Positions 1 to 9,450 are shown, numbered from the stretch's first letter. The stretch: DNA of 64,000 nt from JABSSA01 sp039984715 (GCA_039984715.1 JBDWUA010000019.1:1-64000); one strand, 5' to 3'. The notes: generated by a model not told the origin, from the letters alone. Made by a program: numbers and translations.

Positions 1-55
1 CCTGCGCTACAGCGTCCTGTTTGAACTCATCCGTAAACCGAATGCCCTTGTTCAT
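1..55 (-). CDS. IS3-type transposase OrfA, N-terminal fragment at window edge
   Basis: Read on the minus strand from the ATG at 53-55, the sequence encodes MNKGIRFTDEFKQDAVAQ and then leaves the window. This is the typical start of the small helix-turn-helix OrfA protein of IS3-family insertion sequences, which binds the element ends and is fused to the DDE catalytic part by frameshifting. A GGAGAG ribosome-binding site lies just upstream of the ATG (61-66). The outer end of the element is probably near 105-120, but a terminal repeat cannot be confirmed without the other end. The family call rests on 18 residues only. Confidence 0.7.
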   Translation of the reverse strand, partial: MNKGIRFTDEFKQDAVAQ

Positions 56-152
56 ATCCGTCTCTCCTTGGTTCCAAAATTACCAAGCAAACCATCTGCA
101 AATCTAGGGGCACCTCACAGGTTACGTCCACGAAGAGGAGCAAATCAATCAT

Positions 153-519
153 TTGCTTCGCCCAGTTCACTTCGACACCATTGATTTTGACCGGGTGCCC
201 GAAGTCGAAGGCCACGATGACGCAGGCCAAGTCTTTTCAGACATGGAAATACTGAACCGCCTAGGGTTTGCTTTAGCAGATTCCGTGGGGTTAGATTTTG
301 AACCGCTCTCAACCGAAGACTTCTTTGAGCGTTGAATTTTTCATCGATGCTTTTGTCGAATGGACGTTGATCGATCGGACAACGGTAAAGATCGGAGATT
401 TCGTCGATAGCTTTGCCGGCACGTCAGGAATTCCCAAAGCAATGTCGCCCTTTACGGCTCCAGATTATGAAGAAATTCTCGACCGGACAGCCATGCTGAA
501 ACTGCTTGAAGAAAAGTGA
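153..519 (+). other. Two short overlapping reading frames, unrecognised
   Basis: One frame (153-335, 60 residues) and a second frame (298-519) follow each other and together look like one acidic protein split by a frameshift. Both have ordinary-looking composition (for example the first ends FEPLSTEDFFER and the second ends TAMLKLLEEK) and the second ends just before a terminator-like hairpin. I do not recognise a family. They lie between the IS3 fragment and a repeat cluster, so a decayed gene is the most likely explanation. Coding status is uncertain. Confidence 0.25.
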
Positions 520-545
520 TCTCCAGCTCAATCGTTGAAGGAAGG

Positions 546-567
546 CCCACCATTGGCGGGTTTTTTT
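546..567 (+). terminator. Terminator-like hairpin
   Basis: A six-base stem with one mismatch (CCCACC at 546-551, GGCGGG at 555-560) and a three-base loop is followed directly by seven T residues. It lies 27 bases after the stop of the reading frame ending at 519, so it may terminate that decayed gene. The stem is short. Confidence 0.4.
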
Positions 568-583
568 GTGCCACGTTCAAAGG

Positions 584-751
584 TGTGCAGTCTTTTACTT
601 CCGCTGTGCAAACTTATGCCAAAAGGGGCAATTGAGAGCGCCTTAACACCTTGTAAATAAATATTATGGGAAATTTAATTTCAAGAATCAGTGGGGTGTG
701 CAATCTTATACCCCATTGGCAATTGATGCCAATGGGGTATAAGATTGCACA
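584..751. repeat. TGTGCA-type repeat cluster with a perfect 24-bp inverted repeat
   Basis: Positions 697-720 and 728-751 are perfect reverse complements separated by 7 bases; the outer end reads TGTGCAATCTTATACC. Two imperfect direct copies of the same motif occur at 584-600 (TGTGCAGTCTTTTAC) and 605-621 (TGTGCAAACTTATGCC); the latter is also followed by GGCAATTGA, like the copy at 697. Repeated binding sites starting with TGT are typical of the ends of Tn7/Mu-like DDE transposons, but no transposase of that kind is visible here, so this identity is inference. No open gene overlaps it. Confidence 0.7.
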
Positions 752-1039
752 AACTCTTGGTTAGTTCTGCACATCCCGAGTCTACCCTAAGATTCCATAC
801 AATCAAAAAATGTTATGGATAGATCTATTTAGACGTTGAAATAATTGAAAAACGGAACCGTAATCCTTTTAGATTCTGAGGCGATACCGCCTATGCGACC
901 CTACCTGCTCGGCGAACCACACGGGAGTCGATCGTCGCTTTTTGTCGATCAGGAAACGGCTCTTGTGATGAAAAGGGCGTATATGGCCCAAGGTGGTGGG
1001 AAGGCACAGCTTTTCTAGCACAAATTCAAAGCGGTAAGC

Positions 1040-1360
1040 CCATCATCAAAAGGGCCGCCGACAATCTCAAAAAGAAAGGGCCCGTAACATCTGTTGGTAT
1101 GACAGCAGAGCTAAACTTCGGATTTTGGGTCAAGATGCTACTACCGCGTCATGAACCAGTGTTCTGGGCGGACCTTTATGGTTCCTTTGCTGCCTTGCCA
1201 CCCCAAATCACATATGACGCGCTCTTCACGCGATGTGATGATGTGTGAGAATTTCGCAATCGGGTCTTCCACCATGAACCCAAACTAGAACGAACATTTC
1301 TCAAGAAAATGGCCAGATCATAGAGCTCATCACCTGGCTCAGCCCTGATAATCGGCATGG
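1040..1360 (+). pseudogene. Abi-like (Abi_2-type) protein, broken
   Basis: From ATG 1099 the frame reads TAELNFGFWVKML..., then has a TGA at 1246-1248 followed in the same frame by EFRNRVFHHEP. After a second stop, a shifted frame continues IIELITWLSPDN. The blocks ELxFGFW, RNRxxHHEP and IIxLIxWxSP in this order are the signature of Abi-like proteins (abortive-infection related, HEPN-type fold with RNxxxH). At least one nonsense change and one frameshift make it non-functional. The N-terminal half is not recognisable upstream. Confidence 0.65.
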
Positions 1361-2161
1361 TATCTATTCGAAGGTGGGGTTTCCCAAATGGCGCTGAGCC
1401 GATGATCTATCCCAAAAGAGCCCCAATTGACCGCGATACCAACCTCGGTGAAGACTGGTTGTGGTCTTCAAAGTGCATGATCCCCATGAGAACCGAGCCG
1501 GGATGGGCAATGAGATATTTTTGGGGACTCAGATCCGATGAGGTGCCGCCGAACTGCATCGGTGATTTGCGCGACGACTTTGGGAACTTTGATATTTCTG
1601 AAAATGTGGAGGTCAAAGGTCTCTGGAAACCAGATAGACATCAGACTTTGTGGCGGATCTATTAACTTTTGGGATCGCTTTAGTCGTGGCCATAAAATCA
1701 ATCTCCTAAAACGCGATCTTTTGAATACCGCCTGTTTAATAGCGCGCGGGCCTGTGTCAAAATTTTCAGTTGCTTGCTAAAGGGCCATGGACGGTGGAGC
1801 AGATGCCTCGGACTTTTCTCAGGTTGTTTCTCAAACACGTCGAAGAAACAGATAAATGCCCTCACCACCGACGCGGCAATCGGGACGCGTTTGCACCTAT
1901 TTGCAGGAGGGTCGCAACGGCGCTGCCCGATGGGACCCTAAGAACCGATTGACGGCATCACACAATCAGTGCCTTTTACCCGGCATTTTTGGCAGAATTT
2001 TATCCGGCATCGGATTCTTTGATAATGCTGTTCGAAATTATCAATTTTACTGCATTCCGTGGCACGCTTAACTTTCTATTAACACTCCAGAGCTGCGCTC
2101 CGTTTCAGATGAACCGACAAATCGGGACACGGCATTTACGCGACCAAATCCGGAGATCATT
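1361..2161. other. About 0.8 kb without a recognisable gene
   Basis: Only short reading frames on both strands (the longest is 102 codons, 1357-1665 plus, beginning inside the Abi-like relic). None resembles a family I know and none has a convincing ribosome-binding site. The stretch most likely holds decayed sequence together with the promoter of the cluster that starts at 2162. Confidence 0.4.
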
Positions 2162-3208
2162 ATGCAAAAGCACCAAGAGGTGGCCCCGAGTTTCGAGATT
2201 TACAGGTTTTCGAAACCGTTGCGCACCGAACTAAAACCATTGTTGACGTTGGACAATTGGCACGGACCCCTTGCGGTTGCAACGGATTGGTTTGTAATTG
2301 CCAGCGCCGTGGTTCTGGCAGAGTTCAGCTTTTGGTTCTTACCGCTTGGCATCCTGTTGATTGGTTCGCGGCAACGTGCCTTGGCATCGCTTTTGCACGA
2401 AGGTGCGCATTTGGTTTTAGCGCGGGCGCGGTGGCTTAATCAAACATTGTCGGAGTGGCTAACAGGCTATGTGATTTTTCAAGTGTACGACACATACCGG
2501 ACGTCACATGTCGAGGGTCACCATAAGCATCTGGGTGACCCGCATCTGGACCCAGACTTAGGCCACTATATTGTTTGCGGGCTTTACGAAGTCCGTGACC
2601 GGCACGATTTCTTCTGGAAGCACTTCGTTCGAACAGTGGTCTTCTTAAACATTCCGCAATATTTGCGGTACCTGCTCGTGCACCGTCTTGGAGACATTTG
2701 GAGTTCGCGTCGCGCATTTATTCGGCTTTTGTTAACGCAACTCACTCTTTTTTCGGTATTTTCTGTCACGGTCGGCTGGCACGGATACTTCCTGTATTGG
2801 CTCTTGCCGTTTCTCACGGCGTTTCAGGTCATCGGTTGGTTGTCAGAGATTTCAGAGCATTATGATCTGTTTTCTAAATCTCAATCAACGCTGACCATTT
2901 CGCGCAACCGGTTTCCCTGCCTGTTGGAGCGGGCGTTCATTGGAATGCATGGCGACGACTTTCATCAGACCCACCATTTGTTTCCTTTGATCCCGTTTTG
3001 GAACCTCAAAAAGGCGCATCAGGTTCTGATGCAAGACCAGAATTATGCTGCGCACAGCGCAGGTGTCGGTGGGATCCTCTGGGCTTCCAAGGGGCGTCGC
3101 AGTGTTTTGACGATGATCATGGAGGATATCTATCGCGCGGCCCCTGCAGAGACATCGCACATAGTCACCGAACGGCGCAGCACCGAATTGGTTGGAGGAT
3201 TGAAATGA
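2162..3208 (+). CDS. Membrane fatty-acid-desaturase-family protein
   Basis: This 348-residue integral membrane protein has the three histidine boxes of the desaturase/hydroxylase superfamily: HEGAH (79-83), HVEGHHKH (116-123) and HGDDFHQTHH (263-272). These bind the di-iron centre that uses oxygen to desaturate or hydroxylate an acyl or related chain at the membrane. Hydrophobic segments lie at about 42-66, 150-172 and 185-228. It starts 8-12 bases after a GGAG and is the first gene of a tight plus-strand operon; its TGA overlaps the next ATG (ATGA). The substrate is unknown; given the neighbours it may act on a pathway intermediate rather than on membrane lipid (inference). Confidence 0.85.
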   Translation: MQKHQEVAPSFEIYRFSKPLRTELKPLLTLDNWHGPLAVATDWFVIASAVVLAEFSFWFLPLGILLIGSRQRALASLLHEGAHLVLARARWLNQTLSEWLTGYVIFQVYDTYRTSHVEGHHKHLGDPHLDPDLGHYIVCGLYEVRDRHDFFWKHFVRTVVFLNIPQYLRYLLVHRLGDIWSSRRAFIRLLLTQLTLFSVFSVTVGWHGYFLYWLLPFLTAFQVIGWLSEISEHYDLFSKSQSTLTISRNRFPCLLERAFIGMHGDDFHQTHHLFPLIPFWNLKKAHQVLMQDQNYAAHSAGVGGILWASKGRRSVLTMIMEDIYRAAPAETSHIVTERRSTELVGGLK

Positions 3209-4203
3209 ACATCGACTTGGCCATCACAAAGGCTGCAACAGGACCCGAAACCACCGAGCTTGCGGCAAAGGCGCTAAAGACCATCGCAAGCGATCCAAAT
3301 TCTCGCAGCGCGTTTCTGAACAGTCACTTGACGCAAGAGCTGATGGGGCGTGCCGCAACGCGCTATGTCGCCGCCGACCGTGCTGCACTGCTTGCCCGTC
3401 TGCAGGTACTGGCTTGGAAAGGATACCAAGTCGGTACTGAACTTGTGGGCGAAGCGGCGACGGATCCGCAGGTCTTAACGCAGATCATTGCGGAATACTT
3501 GGGCCTAATCAAAAGCATGGCTACGATGACATGGCCGAGGGAAACGCCAAGCCTGAATTTTGACCTGAGCAATCTGGGGCTGCTTGTCAGCCCGGCATTG
3601 GCCGAGAACAATCTGCGCAAGATATGCACGGCCGCCGCCGAGACTGGCCATGAAGTTGTTCTGAGCATGGAAGGGGCGGCGCTTGTCGAAGACATTCTGG
3701 GTATTTTCCACCGTGTTCACCGCGACTTTCCGCACTTGGGCATAACGGTTCAGGCATTCCGCGAGCGGACCGTTTCGGATCTTGACACTTTGCTGAACAG
3801 CGGTGCGCGATTGCGTTTGGTGAAAGGGGTCTATGACGAATCTGAAAGTCAGATCCTTGCCAGCGGTGCGTTGCGCGATCAGCGATATGTCGAACTGGCA
3901 CAGCGCATTGCAGAATCTGGCTGCCCGTTAATGTTGGCCACCCATGACCATCATATCATCAACGCGTTCCGTTCGATGGGAGCATGGCCGGAAACGGTCG
4001 AGGTGGAAATGTTGCATGGCGTACGGCCAGCAATGGCAAGCAACCTGCGTGAACAGGGCATATCTGTTCGAATTTACGCAGCCTACGGTTCGAACTTCTT
4101 TCTGCATTTTCTGCATCGCTTAGCAGAGTACCCAGAGAATGTTCTGGTCGCACTTGCCGATTTTGCCGAACCGTCACGGCTAACCAAAGGGGAATATTCA
4201 TGA
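3205..4203 (+). CDS. Proline-dehydrogenase-family flavoprotein, monofunctional
   Basis: This 332-residue protein matches the (beta/alpha)8 proline dehydrogenase domain of PutA: VKGVY (206-210), ATHD (245-248), EMLHGVR (268-274), RIYAAYG (289-295) and RLAE (305-308), motifs that hold FAD and the substrate carboxylate. There is no P5C dehydrogenase domain. The ATG at 3205 overlaps the previous stop and the TGA overlaps the next ATG, so it is translationally coupled on both sides. An N-terminal extension in the same frame is rejected because it lies inside the desaturase gene. In this operon it more likely oxidises a proline-like or other secondary amine intermediate than serves proline catabolism (inference). 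Confidence 0.85.
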   Translation: MNIDLAITKAATGPETTELAAKALKTIASDPNSRSAFLNSHLTQELMGRAATRYVAADRAALLARLQVLAWKGYQVGTELVGEAATDPQVLTQIIAEYLGLIKSMATMTWPRETPSLNFDLSNLGLLVSPALAENNLRKICTAAAETGHEVVLSMEGAALVEDILGIFHRVHRDFPHLGITVQAFRERTVSDLDTLLNSGARLRLVKGVYDESESQILASGALRDQRYVELAQRIAESGCPLMLATHDHHIINAFRSMGAWPETVEVEMLHGVRPAMASNLREQGISVRIYAAYGSNFFLHFLHRLAEYPENVLVALADFAEPSRLTKGEYS

Positions 4204-5408
4204 CACCTACATCCAGCTTGATCCATTTTAACACTGCCGGTTCGGGGCTTAACTCGCAGGCCGTTTCTGAGGCGATGTTCGGTTACCTGCACCAAGAGTT
4301 GCGATATGGCTCTTATGAGACCGAGTTGACCTATGCCGATATTCTTGAACGCCGAATTTATCGTTCCGTTGCAAACCTTTTGGGCTGTAAGCCCGACGAC
4401 GTTGCTCTTTTTGACAGTGCAACACGGGCGTGGGCGACAGCGATATCTTCCGTGCGCTTCAAACGGGATGCCCGAGTTTGGATTACCCGGTACGAATACG
4501 CCGGAAATATCCTCGCTCTTCAGGCCTTGATTGCGCAATACGATCTGCGTTTGGAAGTTATTCCCTGCGACAGTCATGGTGACATCGACTTGGACTGGAT
4601 GGCAGCGAAGTTGGATGAAACAGTGGCACTTGTGTCTGTTGTGCATATCCCGTCAAATTGCGGGATCGTGGCGGATGTGGCAGCCATTGGGGCACTGTTG
4701 GGAAAACAAGATACTCCGCCCCTGTACTTTATTGATGCATGCCAGTCGGTCGGGCAATTGCCAATCAATGTGGCACATATCAAATGCGATGTACTGACGG
4801 GTGCAGGGCGCAAGTTTCTGTGCGGACCTCGCGGCACAGCATTTGCGTTTTTGTCCGAAAGGTTTCGGGCTTGCGCCCCGTCTCAAATGTCTGATTTGCA
4901 CGTTGCCAATGTCCGTGCAACGAATGAAGTCGTGTACACGACAGACAGTGCCAAGCGTTACGAATTGTTGGAACGCACCAATGCGGCCTTTATTGGTCTG
5001 GATATTGCCTTGCGTCAGCGCGCCGTGGTTCATGAACCCGGCCAAGAGACGGTGTATAAAGCCCTGTGTGAGATGCTGGCAGACCATCCGGGTCTCAATC
5101 TGGTCAAACCGGGGCGCGCCAATGCAGGTATCGTGTCGTTTCAGCATGAAACAGAGGCCTGTTTGCACATCGTTTCAAAGCTGCGCGAAATGAGAATAAA
5201 CGCGTGGATGATCACCGGCAGCCATACGCCAATTCACATGGGCGAGATTGGGTTTGGACGTGCAGTCCGGCTGTCGGTCAGCCATGAAACCAGGCTTGCC
5301 GATGTTGGGTCCTTGGATGACGCACTCTCAGAAATTTTGCCAAAACCCAATTTGACACATATCGGTGCCAGACTCACCGCCATGGAATTGCGGGACCACT
5401 TGCAATGA
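4200..5408 (+). CDS. Class V aminotransferase-fold PLP enzyme
   Basis: The 402-residue protein has the fold-type I pattern of class V enzymes (cysteine desulfurase, isopenicillin-N epimerase and EgtE-like C-S lyases): FNTAGSG near the N-terminus, FIDACQSVGQ with PLP-binding D179 and Q182, and the Schiff-base lysine K205 in TGAGRKFLCGPRG. No mobile active-site cysteine loop of a classical desulfurase was recognised, so lyase, epimerase or aminotransferase activity are all possible. It is coupled by ATGA overlaps to the genes on both sides. It is one of five PLP enzymes in the cluster, which points to amino-acid-derived chemistry. Confidence 0.85.
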   Translation: MTPTSSLIHFNTAGSGLNSQAVSEAMFGYLHQELRYGSYETELTYADILERRIYRSVANLLGCKPDDVALFDSATRAWATAISSVRFKRDARVWITRYEYAGNILALQALIAQYDLRLEVIPCDSHGDIDLDWMAAKLDETVALVSVVHIPSNCGIVADVAAIGALLGKQDTPPLYFIDACQSVGQLPINVAHIKCDVLTGAGRKFLCGPRGTAFAFLSERFRACAPSQMSDLHVANVRATNEVVYTTDSAKRYELLERTNAAFIGLDIALRQRAVVHEPGQETVYKALCEMLADHPGLNLVKPGRANAGIVSFQHETEACLHIVSKLREMRINAWMITGSHTPIHMGEIGFGRAVRLSVSHETRLADVGSLDDALSEILPKPNLTHIGARLTAMELRDHLQ

Positions 5409-6499
5409 TTGACCTTCGCAGTGACACAGTCACTATACCCGATCAGGCCATGCGGGCAGCCATGGCACAGGCAGACATGGGTGACGATTGTTTTGGGGAT
5501 GACCCGACAACCCGTGCGTTGGAAGAGTATTGCGCAGATTACTTTGACAAAGACGCCGCGCTGTTTACCACTGGTGGCACGCAGAGCAATCAAATCGCGA
5601 TGAAGTCGCTGACCTCGCCTGGTGACGAAGTTGTCATTAACGGCGCCTATCATATCAATTTCTTTGAAGCGGCGGCGACCTCGACTTTTTCAGGAGTGAA
5701 TTTCAACTTGATTCACAGCGAAGATGGCACGTCATCGGTTGAGCAAATCGAAGAAGTTTTTGAGACCAAGGCGCGCTGGAATGACAATTATGCCATGCCG
5801 CGCGTGGTCGTCTTGGAAAACACGGTTGGCAGTAAGGGCGGAACCGTCCTTGCCTTGTCAGAAATGCAGCGAATTAAGGCCTATGCCAACAAAAAGGGTG
5901 CGAAGCTATATCTGGATGGTGCCCGCGTGTTGCATGCCACAGCCTCAACTGGCATCCCGGTCAAGGAATATGCTGCGGCAAGCGATTGTATGGCCATGTG
6001 TTTTTCAAAATCGCTGGGCGCACCCGTTGGCTCAATCCTTGTCGGGACCACCGAATTTATTGATGCCGCAAGGCGTCATCGAAAGTGGTTTGGCGGAGAT
6101 TTACACCAGGCGGGTATCGTCGCTGCTGGCGCGCATTATGCGCTGAAACATAATGCCCATCGTCTTGTTGAAGACCACGAGAACATGGCGTTGATCTATC
6201 ATGCCTTGCGGCAAGTGTCCGGTGTGCGAACGATTTACCGTGGCACAAATATGGTGTTTGCAGATGTCTCGGGTCTGGACGTGAATGCGACTAAAGCAGT
6301 GGAAGAGATCAAGCGAAACGGAGTTAACTGTCTGGCATGGGATCAAACGCATGTGCGTTTTGTTACCCATCTCAACATTGATCAGCTTCAGGCAAAGCGC
6401 GCGGCCGGGAAGATCTGCCAAAGCCTAGAAAACTTAAAGCAAATTAAGCCAATCTCGCACGATGTTAGCAAGGGAGTTGCGCATGTTCATGTCGTGTAA
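5405..6499 (+). CDS. Threonine-aldolase-family PLP enzyme
   Basis: The 364-residue protein opens with IDLRSDTVT and carries LDGAR (170-174) and SKSLGAPVGS (201-210, PLP lysine K202), the hallmarks of low-specificity L-threonine aldolases. Such enzymes split beta-hydroxy-alpha-amino acids into glycine and an aldehyde, or run in reverse. The length is slightly above usual. It overlaps the upstream gene by ATGA. In this cluster it could condense glycine with an aldehyde made by the A-T-reductase enzyme, or cleave a product of the dioxygenase at 21824, as 3-hydroxy-trimethyllysine aldolase does in carnitine synthesis (both inference). Confidence 0.9.
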   Translation: MIDLRSDTVTIPDQAMRAAMAQADMGDDCFGDDPTTRALEEYCADYFDKDAALFTTGGTQSNQIAMKSLTSPGDEVVINGAYHINFFEAAATSTFSGVNFNLIHSEDGTSSVEQIEEVFETKARWNDNYAMPRVVVLENTVGSKGGTVLALSEMQRIKAYANKKGAKLYLDGARVLHATASTGIPVKEYAAASDCMAMCFSKSLGAPVGSILVGTTEFIDAARRHRKWFGGDLHQAGIVAAGAHYALKHNAHRLVEDHENMALIYHALRQVSGVRTIYRGTNMVFADVSGLDVNATKAVEEIKRNGVNCLAWDQTHVRFVTHLNIDQLQAKRAAGKICQSLENLKQIKPISHDVSKGVAHVHVV

Positions 6500-7817
6500 G
6501 CGAGATCTCGCAATTGTGGTTGATGGCTATTCTTCGGGAACCCAAATCGCGCCGGCCTTTCGCGCCAAAGGGGTCGAATGTGTTCATGTCCGGTCAGTGG
6601 CCGAGGTCACTGATGACTATGGCACAACGTTCAAGGCGCATGACTTCATCGATAACTTTCTATTTTCTGACATAAGCAGCCTGCGGTCAAAACTGACCGG
6701 GCGCAACGTCAGGTGGGTCGTCCCAGGAAGCGAGCTTGGTGTTGATCTGGCCGCGACCTTGGCTGATACTTTTGAAACCGAACTGCGCAATGACGGCAGC
6801 CGCGCAGAATGTTGGCGCAACAAGTTCAAGATGCATGAAGCACTGCACCACGCAGGCGTGCGCGCCATCCCGCATATCTTGAGCAAGGACAAAACCGAGA
6901 TCATGGCTTGGGTTGACAGGGTTGCGGGATATCCTGTCGTCATTAAGCCCAAGGCAAGTTCGGGTACAGACAATATCCACATCTGCCAAACCCGGGAAGA
7001 CCTGGCCATCGCCTTTGATGCGGTCATGGGGGCATTGGATGCGTTTCTGGTTCGCAACACAGACGTGCTTGCTCAGGTTTTTCTAGAGAATGAACCGTAT
7101 GAAGCGCCCGAACAACACGATCAAAGCAGCGATGTCGAATATTGTGTGAATACCGTTAGCTTGGATGGAGAGCATTTCGTCAGCGACGTGATCAAGGTGT
7201 ATCGCGTGCGCATGGGGGACAATCCCGTGCATGACTACAACGAACTTTTGTGCCCTGTTGCAGACGCCGAAGCCTATGATGTGTTCGGTTCTTATATTGG
7301 GGAAGTGCTGGACACCCTTGGGATCAAAAATGGTCCCGCGCACAGTGAAATCATGGTCGTCAAAGGGCAACCAGTGCTTTTGGAAGCGGCTGCACGGATG
7401 CCGGGATCTAACGATATGTCGGCCTATTCCAAGGCGCTGGGGATATCGCAAGTTGAGCTTTGGATGTTAGCATGTACTGATCAGGACGCCTTCCGCGTCC
7501 TTGCACGACGCCCACGTGTTCCTTTGCGGTATCACTCAAGCTGCGTTTTTCTGATCAGCGAGATCTCGGGAAAGATTACCCAGCAGCCTGACATTTCGCA
7601 ATGGACTCTCTTGCCAGAGCTTCACTCAGCCAGTCTGCAAAACAAGGGAAGTTTGTTGCGGACAACAGATTTGAACAATGTACCGGGATACGTGTTTTTA
7701 CTGGCCAAAGATCGTGCAGTTTTGCCCGCACGTCGTGCAGCTTTGCGCGCCGCAGAACAGGGCATTTATCGCCAAATGACAGCACCAATTTGTGTTGAAC
7801 AACATAAGGTTGCTTGA
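6483..7817 (+). CDS. ATP-grasp amino-acid/peptide ligase
   Basis: This 444-residue protein has an ATP-grasp layout: an N-terminal Rossmann-like part (LAIVVDGYSSG), a central nucleotide-binding segment VVIKPKASSGTDNIHICQ, and the C-terminal metal-binding block HSEIMVVKGQPVLLEAAARMPG. Members of this group activate a carboxylate as acyl-phosphate and join it to an amine, as in dipeptide and siderophore ligases. The start at 6483 is chosen because AAGGGAG lies just upstream; an in-frame ATG at 6462 has no such site. It overlaps the aldolase gene by 17 bases. It probably makes an amide bond in the cluster product. Confidence 0.85.
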   Translation: MFMSCKRDLAIVVDGYSSGTQIAPAFRAKGVECVHVRSVAEVTDDYGTTFKAHDFIDNFLFSDISSLRSKLTGRNVRWVVPGSELGVDLAATLADTFETELRNDGSRAECWRNKFKMHEALHHAGVRAIPHILSKDKTEIMAWVDRVAGYPVVIKPKASSGTDNIHICQTREDLAIAFDAVMGALDAFLVRNTDVLAQVFLENEPYEAPEQHDQSSDVEYCVNTVSLDGEHFVSDVIKVYRVRMGDNPVHDYNELLCPVADAEAYDVFGSYIGEVLDTLGIKNGPAHSEIMVVKGQPVLLEAAARMPGSNDMSAYSKALGISQVELWMLACTDQDAFRVLARRPRVPLRYHSSCVFLISEISGKITQQPDISQWTLLPELHSASLQNKGSLLRTTDLNNVPGYVFLLAKDRAVLPARRAALRAAEQGIYRQMTAPICVEQHKVA

Positions 7818-9068
7818 ATGGCAGATGTACCGAAAGCCGTTAACCGCCAGTCGTTTTTGCGTATTGAGGGTGTACCCGGGTTGCTGGGGTATTCCTTTGT
7901 CTTGACGCTTGCACGGGCGACTACACTGCCGTTTATGGCGGTCTACCTGGCGCGCGTTCTGAATATGGAGCTGATGCAAGTCGGCGTGACACTGAGTATC
8001 GTTCTGTCGCTGGGCACGGTGACCAGCCTATGCGGCGGGTATCTCGTAGATCGCGTTCGGTCTGTGGTCATGCTGGCAGGCACGGCCTTCGCGTCGGGCG
8101 GGATTTTCTTCCTGCTTCCCTCGATCGGCGGGACCTTCGCCCTGATCGCGTGGTTAAGCGGCCTTTATGCCATTTTGGCGGTCTCTTCCATTGCTGTGAA
8201 AGCGACGATTTCGCAGACTGTGCCCGCCGCACTTCGGGTGCCTGTCTTTTCGTTGAATTATACATTGGTGAATGTTGGTTTCGCAGTCGGCCCTTTGATC
8301 AGCGTTTACGTGATCGCCTCTAAAGTGACGTTGGCTTTTGGTGTGGCTGCGGGTTTTGCTTGTCTTGCCGCTTTCATTGCGGTGATGTTTCTCCCTGAAC
8401 CGCATAAGGCTGACGATTACACACTAGAATTACCATCTTGGCGCGACACCTTGCAGGCAGTGAAAGGTGACACCGCACTTGCGCTATTTACACTTGGTGG
8501 TCTGTTAAGCGCAGTGGTTTATGACCAATTTTCCGCCTACTTGTCGCAATACCTTCTGACACAACTGTCGTCGGAAGCAGCGTATCAACTGATTGCCCAG
8601 ATCGTTACGGCAAATGCGGTCGTCGTGATCGCAACACAGTTTTTGTTGGGGCGCTATATCAACCGGCGTACGCTTTTGATGTTTGTGTGCATTGGCACCG
8701 GATGCCTTGTCTTGGGGCTTTACGGGTTTTCCGCGTCCAATCTCACATGGATCTGGATCACCTCTATGGCCATTTTCACGATTGGTGAAGTGGTGCTGGT
8801 GCCGGCTGAATATCTGTATGTTGATCTGATTGCACCGGACAATATGCGCGGGGCTTATTTCGCCTTGCATAATCTTGGAGCGCTGGGCGGTGCAGCCAGT
8901 CCTGCTCTATGTGCGGTCCTCCTGGCCCAAGGCGGATCGAATGTAATGTTCGCGGTGTTGATTTCCTGCGCGGTTAGCGGGGCCATATTTTATGCAATTG
9001 GTCACAGATTGGCGGATGGAAACGGAGTTTTGCCGAAATCAGAGGAGCTTGCGAATGACGTATCTTAA
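7818..9068 (+). CDS. MFS transporter, likely product exporter
   Basis: A 416-residue protein with about 12 hydrophobic segments and an MFS-like loop after helix 2 (GGYLVDRVRS). The ATG follows the previous TGA directly, so it belongs to the operon. Within a biosynthetic-type cluster an export or self-protection role is likely, but the substrate cannot be read from the sequence. Confidence 0.85.
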   Translation: MADVPKAVNRQSFLRIEGVPGLLGYSFVLTLARATTLPFMAVYLARVLNMELMQVGVTLSIVLSLGTVTSLCGGYLVDRVRSVVMLAGTAFASGGIFFLLPSIGGTFALIAWLSGLYAILAVSSIAVKATISQTVPAALRVPVFSLNYTLVNVGFAVGPLISVYVIASKVTLAFGVAAGFACLAAFIAVMFLPEPHKADDYTLELPSWRDTLQAVKGDTALALFTLGGLLSAVVYDQFSAYLSQYLLTQLSSEAAYQLIAQIVTANAVVVIATQFLLGRYINRRTLLMFVCIGTGCLVLGLYGFSASNLTWIWITSMAIFTIGEVVLVPAEYLYVDLIAPDNMRGAYFALHNLGALGGAASPALCAVLLAQGGSNVMFAVLISCAVSGAIFYAIGHRLADGNGVLPKSEELANDVS

Positions 9069-9429
9069 TGAAACCGAAACCGGCGCGCTGCGCGGCGATC
9101 TTGTGTTGCTTGATCGGGCATTCGTCAAAATGCACGACGCAGATTTGGTAGCAATCGGGTTGCTGCCAAACGAGGCTGCGACGCGTACGGTTCTGATGGC
9201 AGTGCTGCTAAAAGAATTTGGGGAGGGCGTCATTACCCCGGCGGGTCTATACGCGAGATTTGAGCGCGGGATTTACATTTTCCTGCACGCAAACGGCTCA
9301 CTTGCAGCTTTGTTGCCGGGTCCGCAGAACTGCGAAAAGGAACCCGCGCATTTTCGCTTTCATAACGAACTTAAGGAAATCTTGGGGCGATTTGCCAAAC
9401 ACGACATGTCGCTTTCGTTGGGCGTTTAA
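9055..9429 (+). CDS. Small unknown protein, last gene of the plus operon
   Basis: A 124-residue soluble protein (MTYLNETETGALRGDL...) that I do not recognise. It has no signal peptide, membrane helix or cysteine cluster. GAGGAG lies 7 bases before the ATG, inside the end of the MFS gene, giving a 14-base overlap. Its conserved place in the operon suggests an accessory role. It is followed by a terminator. Confidence 0.7.
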   Translation: MTYLNETETGALRGDLVLLDRAFVKMHDADLVAIGLLPNEAATRTVLMAVLLKEFGEGVITPAGLYARFERGIYIFLHANGSLAALLPGPQNCEKEPAHFRFHNELKEILGRFAKHDMSLSLGV

Positions 9430-9450
9430 GGTGGGCACAAAACGAAGAAA

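Noticed and set aside
697..751. CRISPR repeat or intrinsic terminator
   Set aside because: There is a single inverted repeat with no regularly spaced units, and no T run follows the hairpin.
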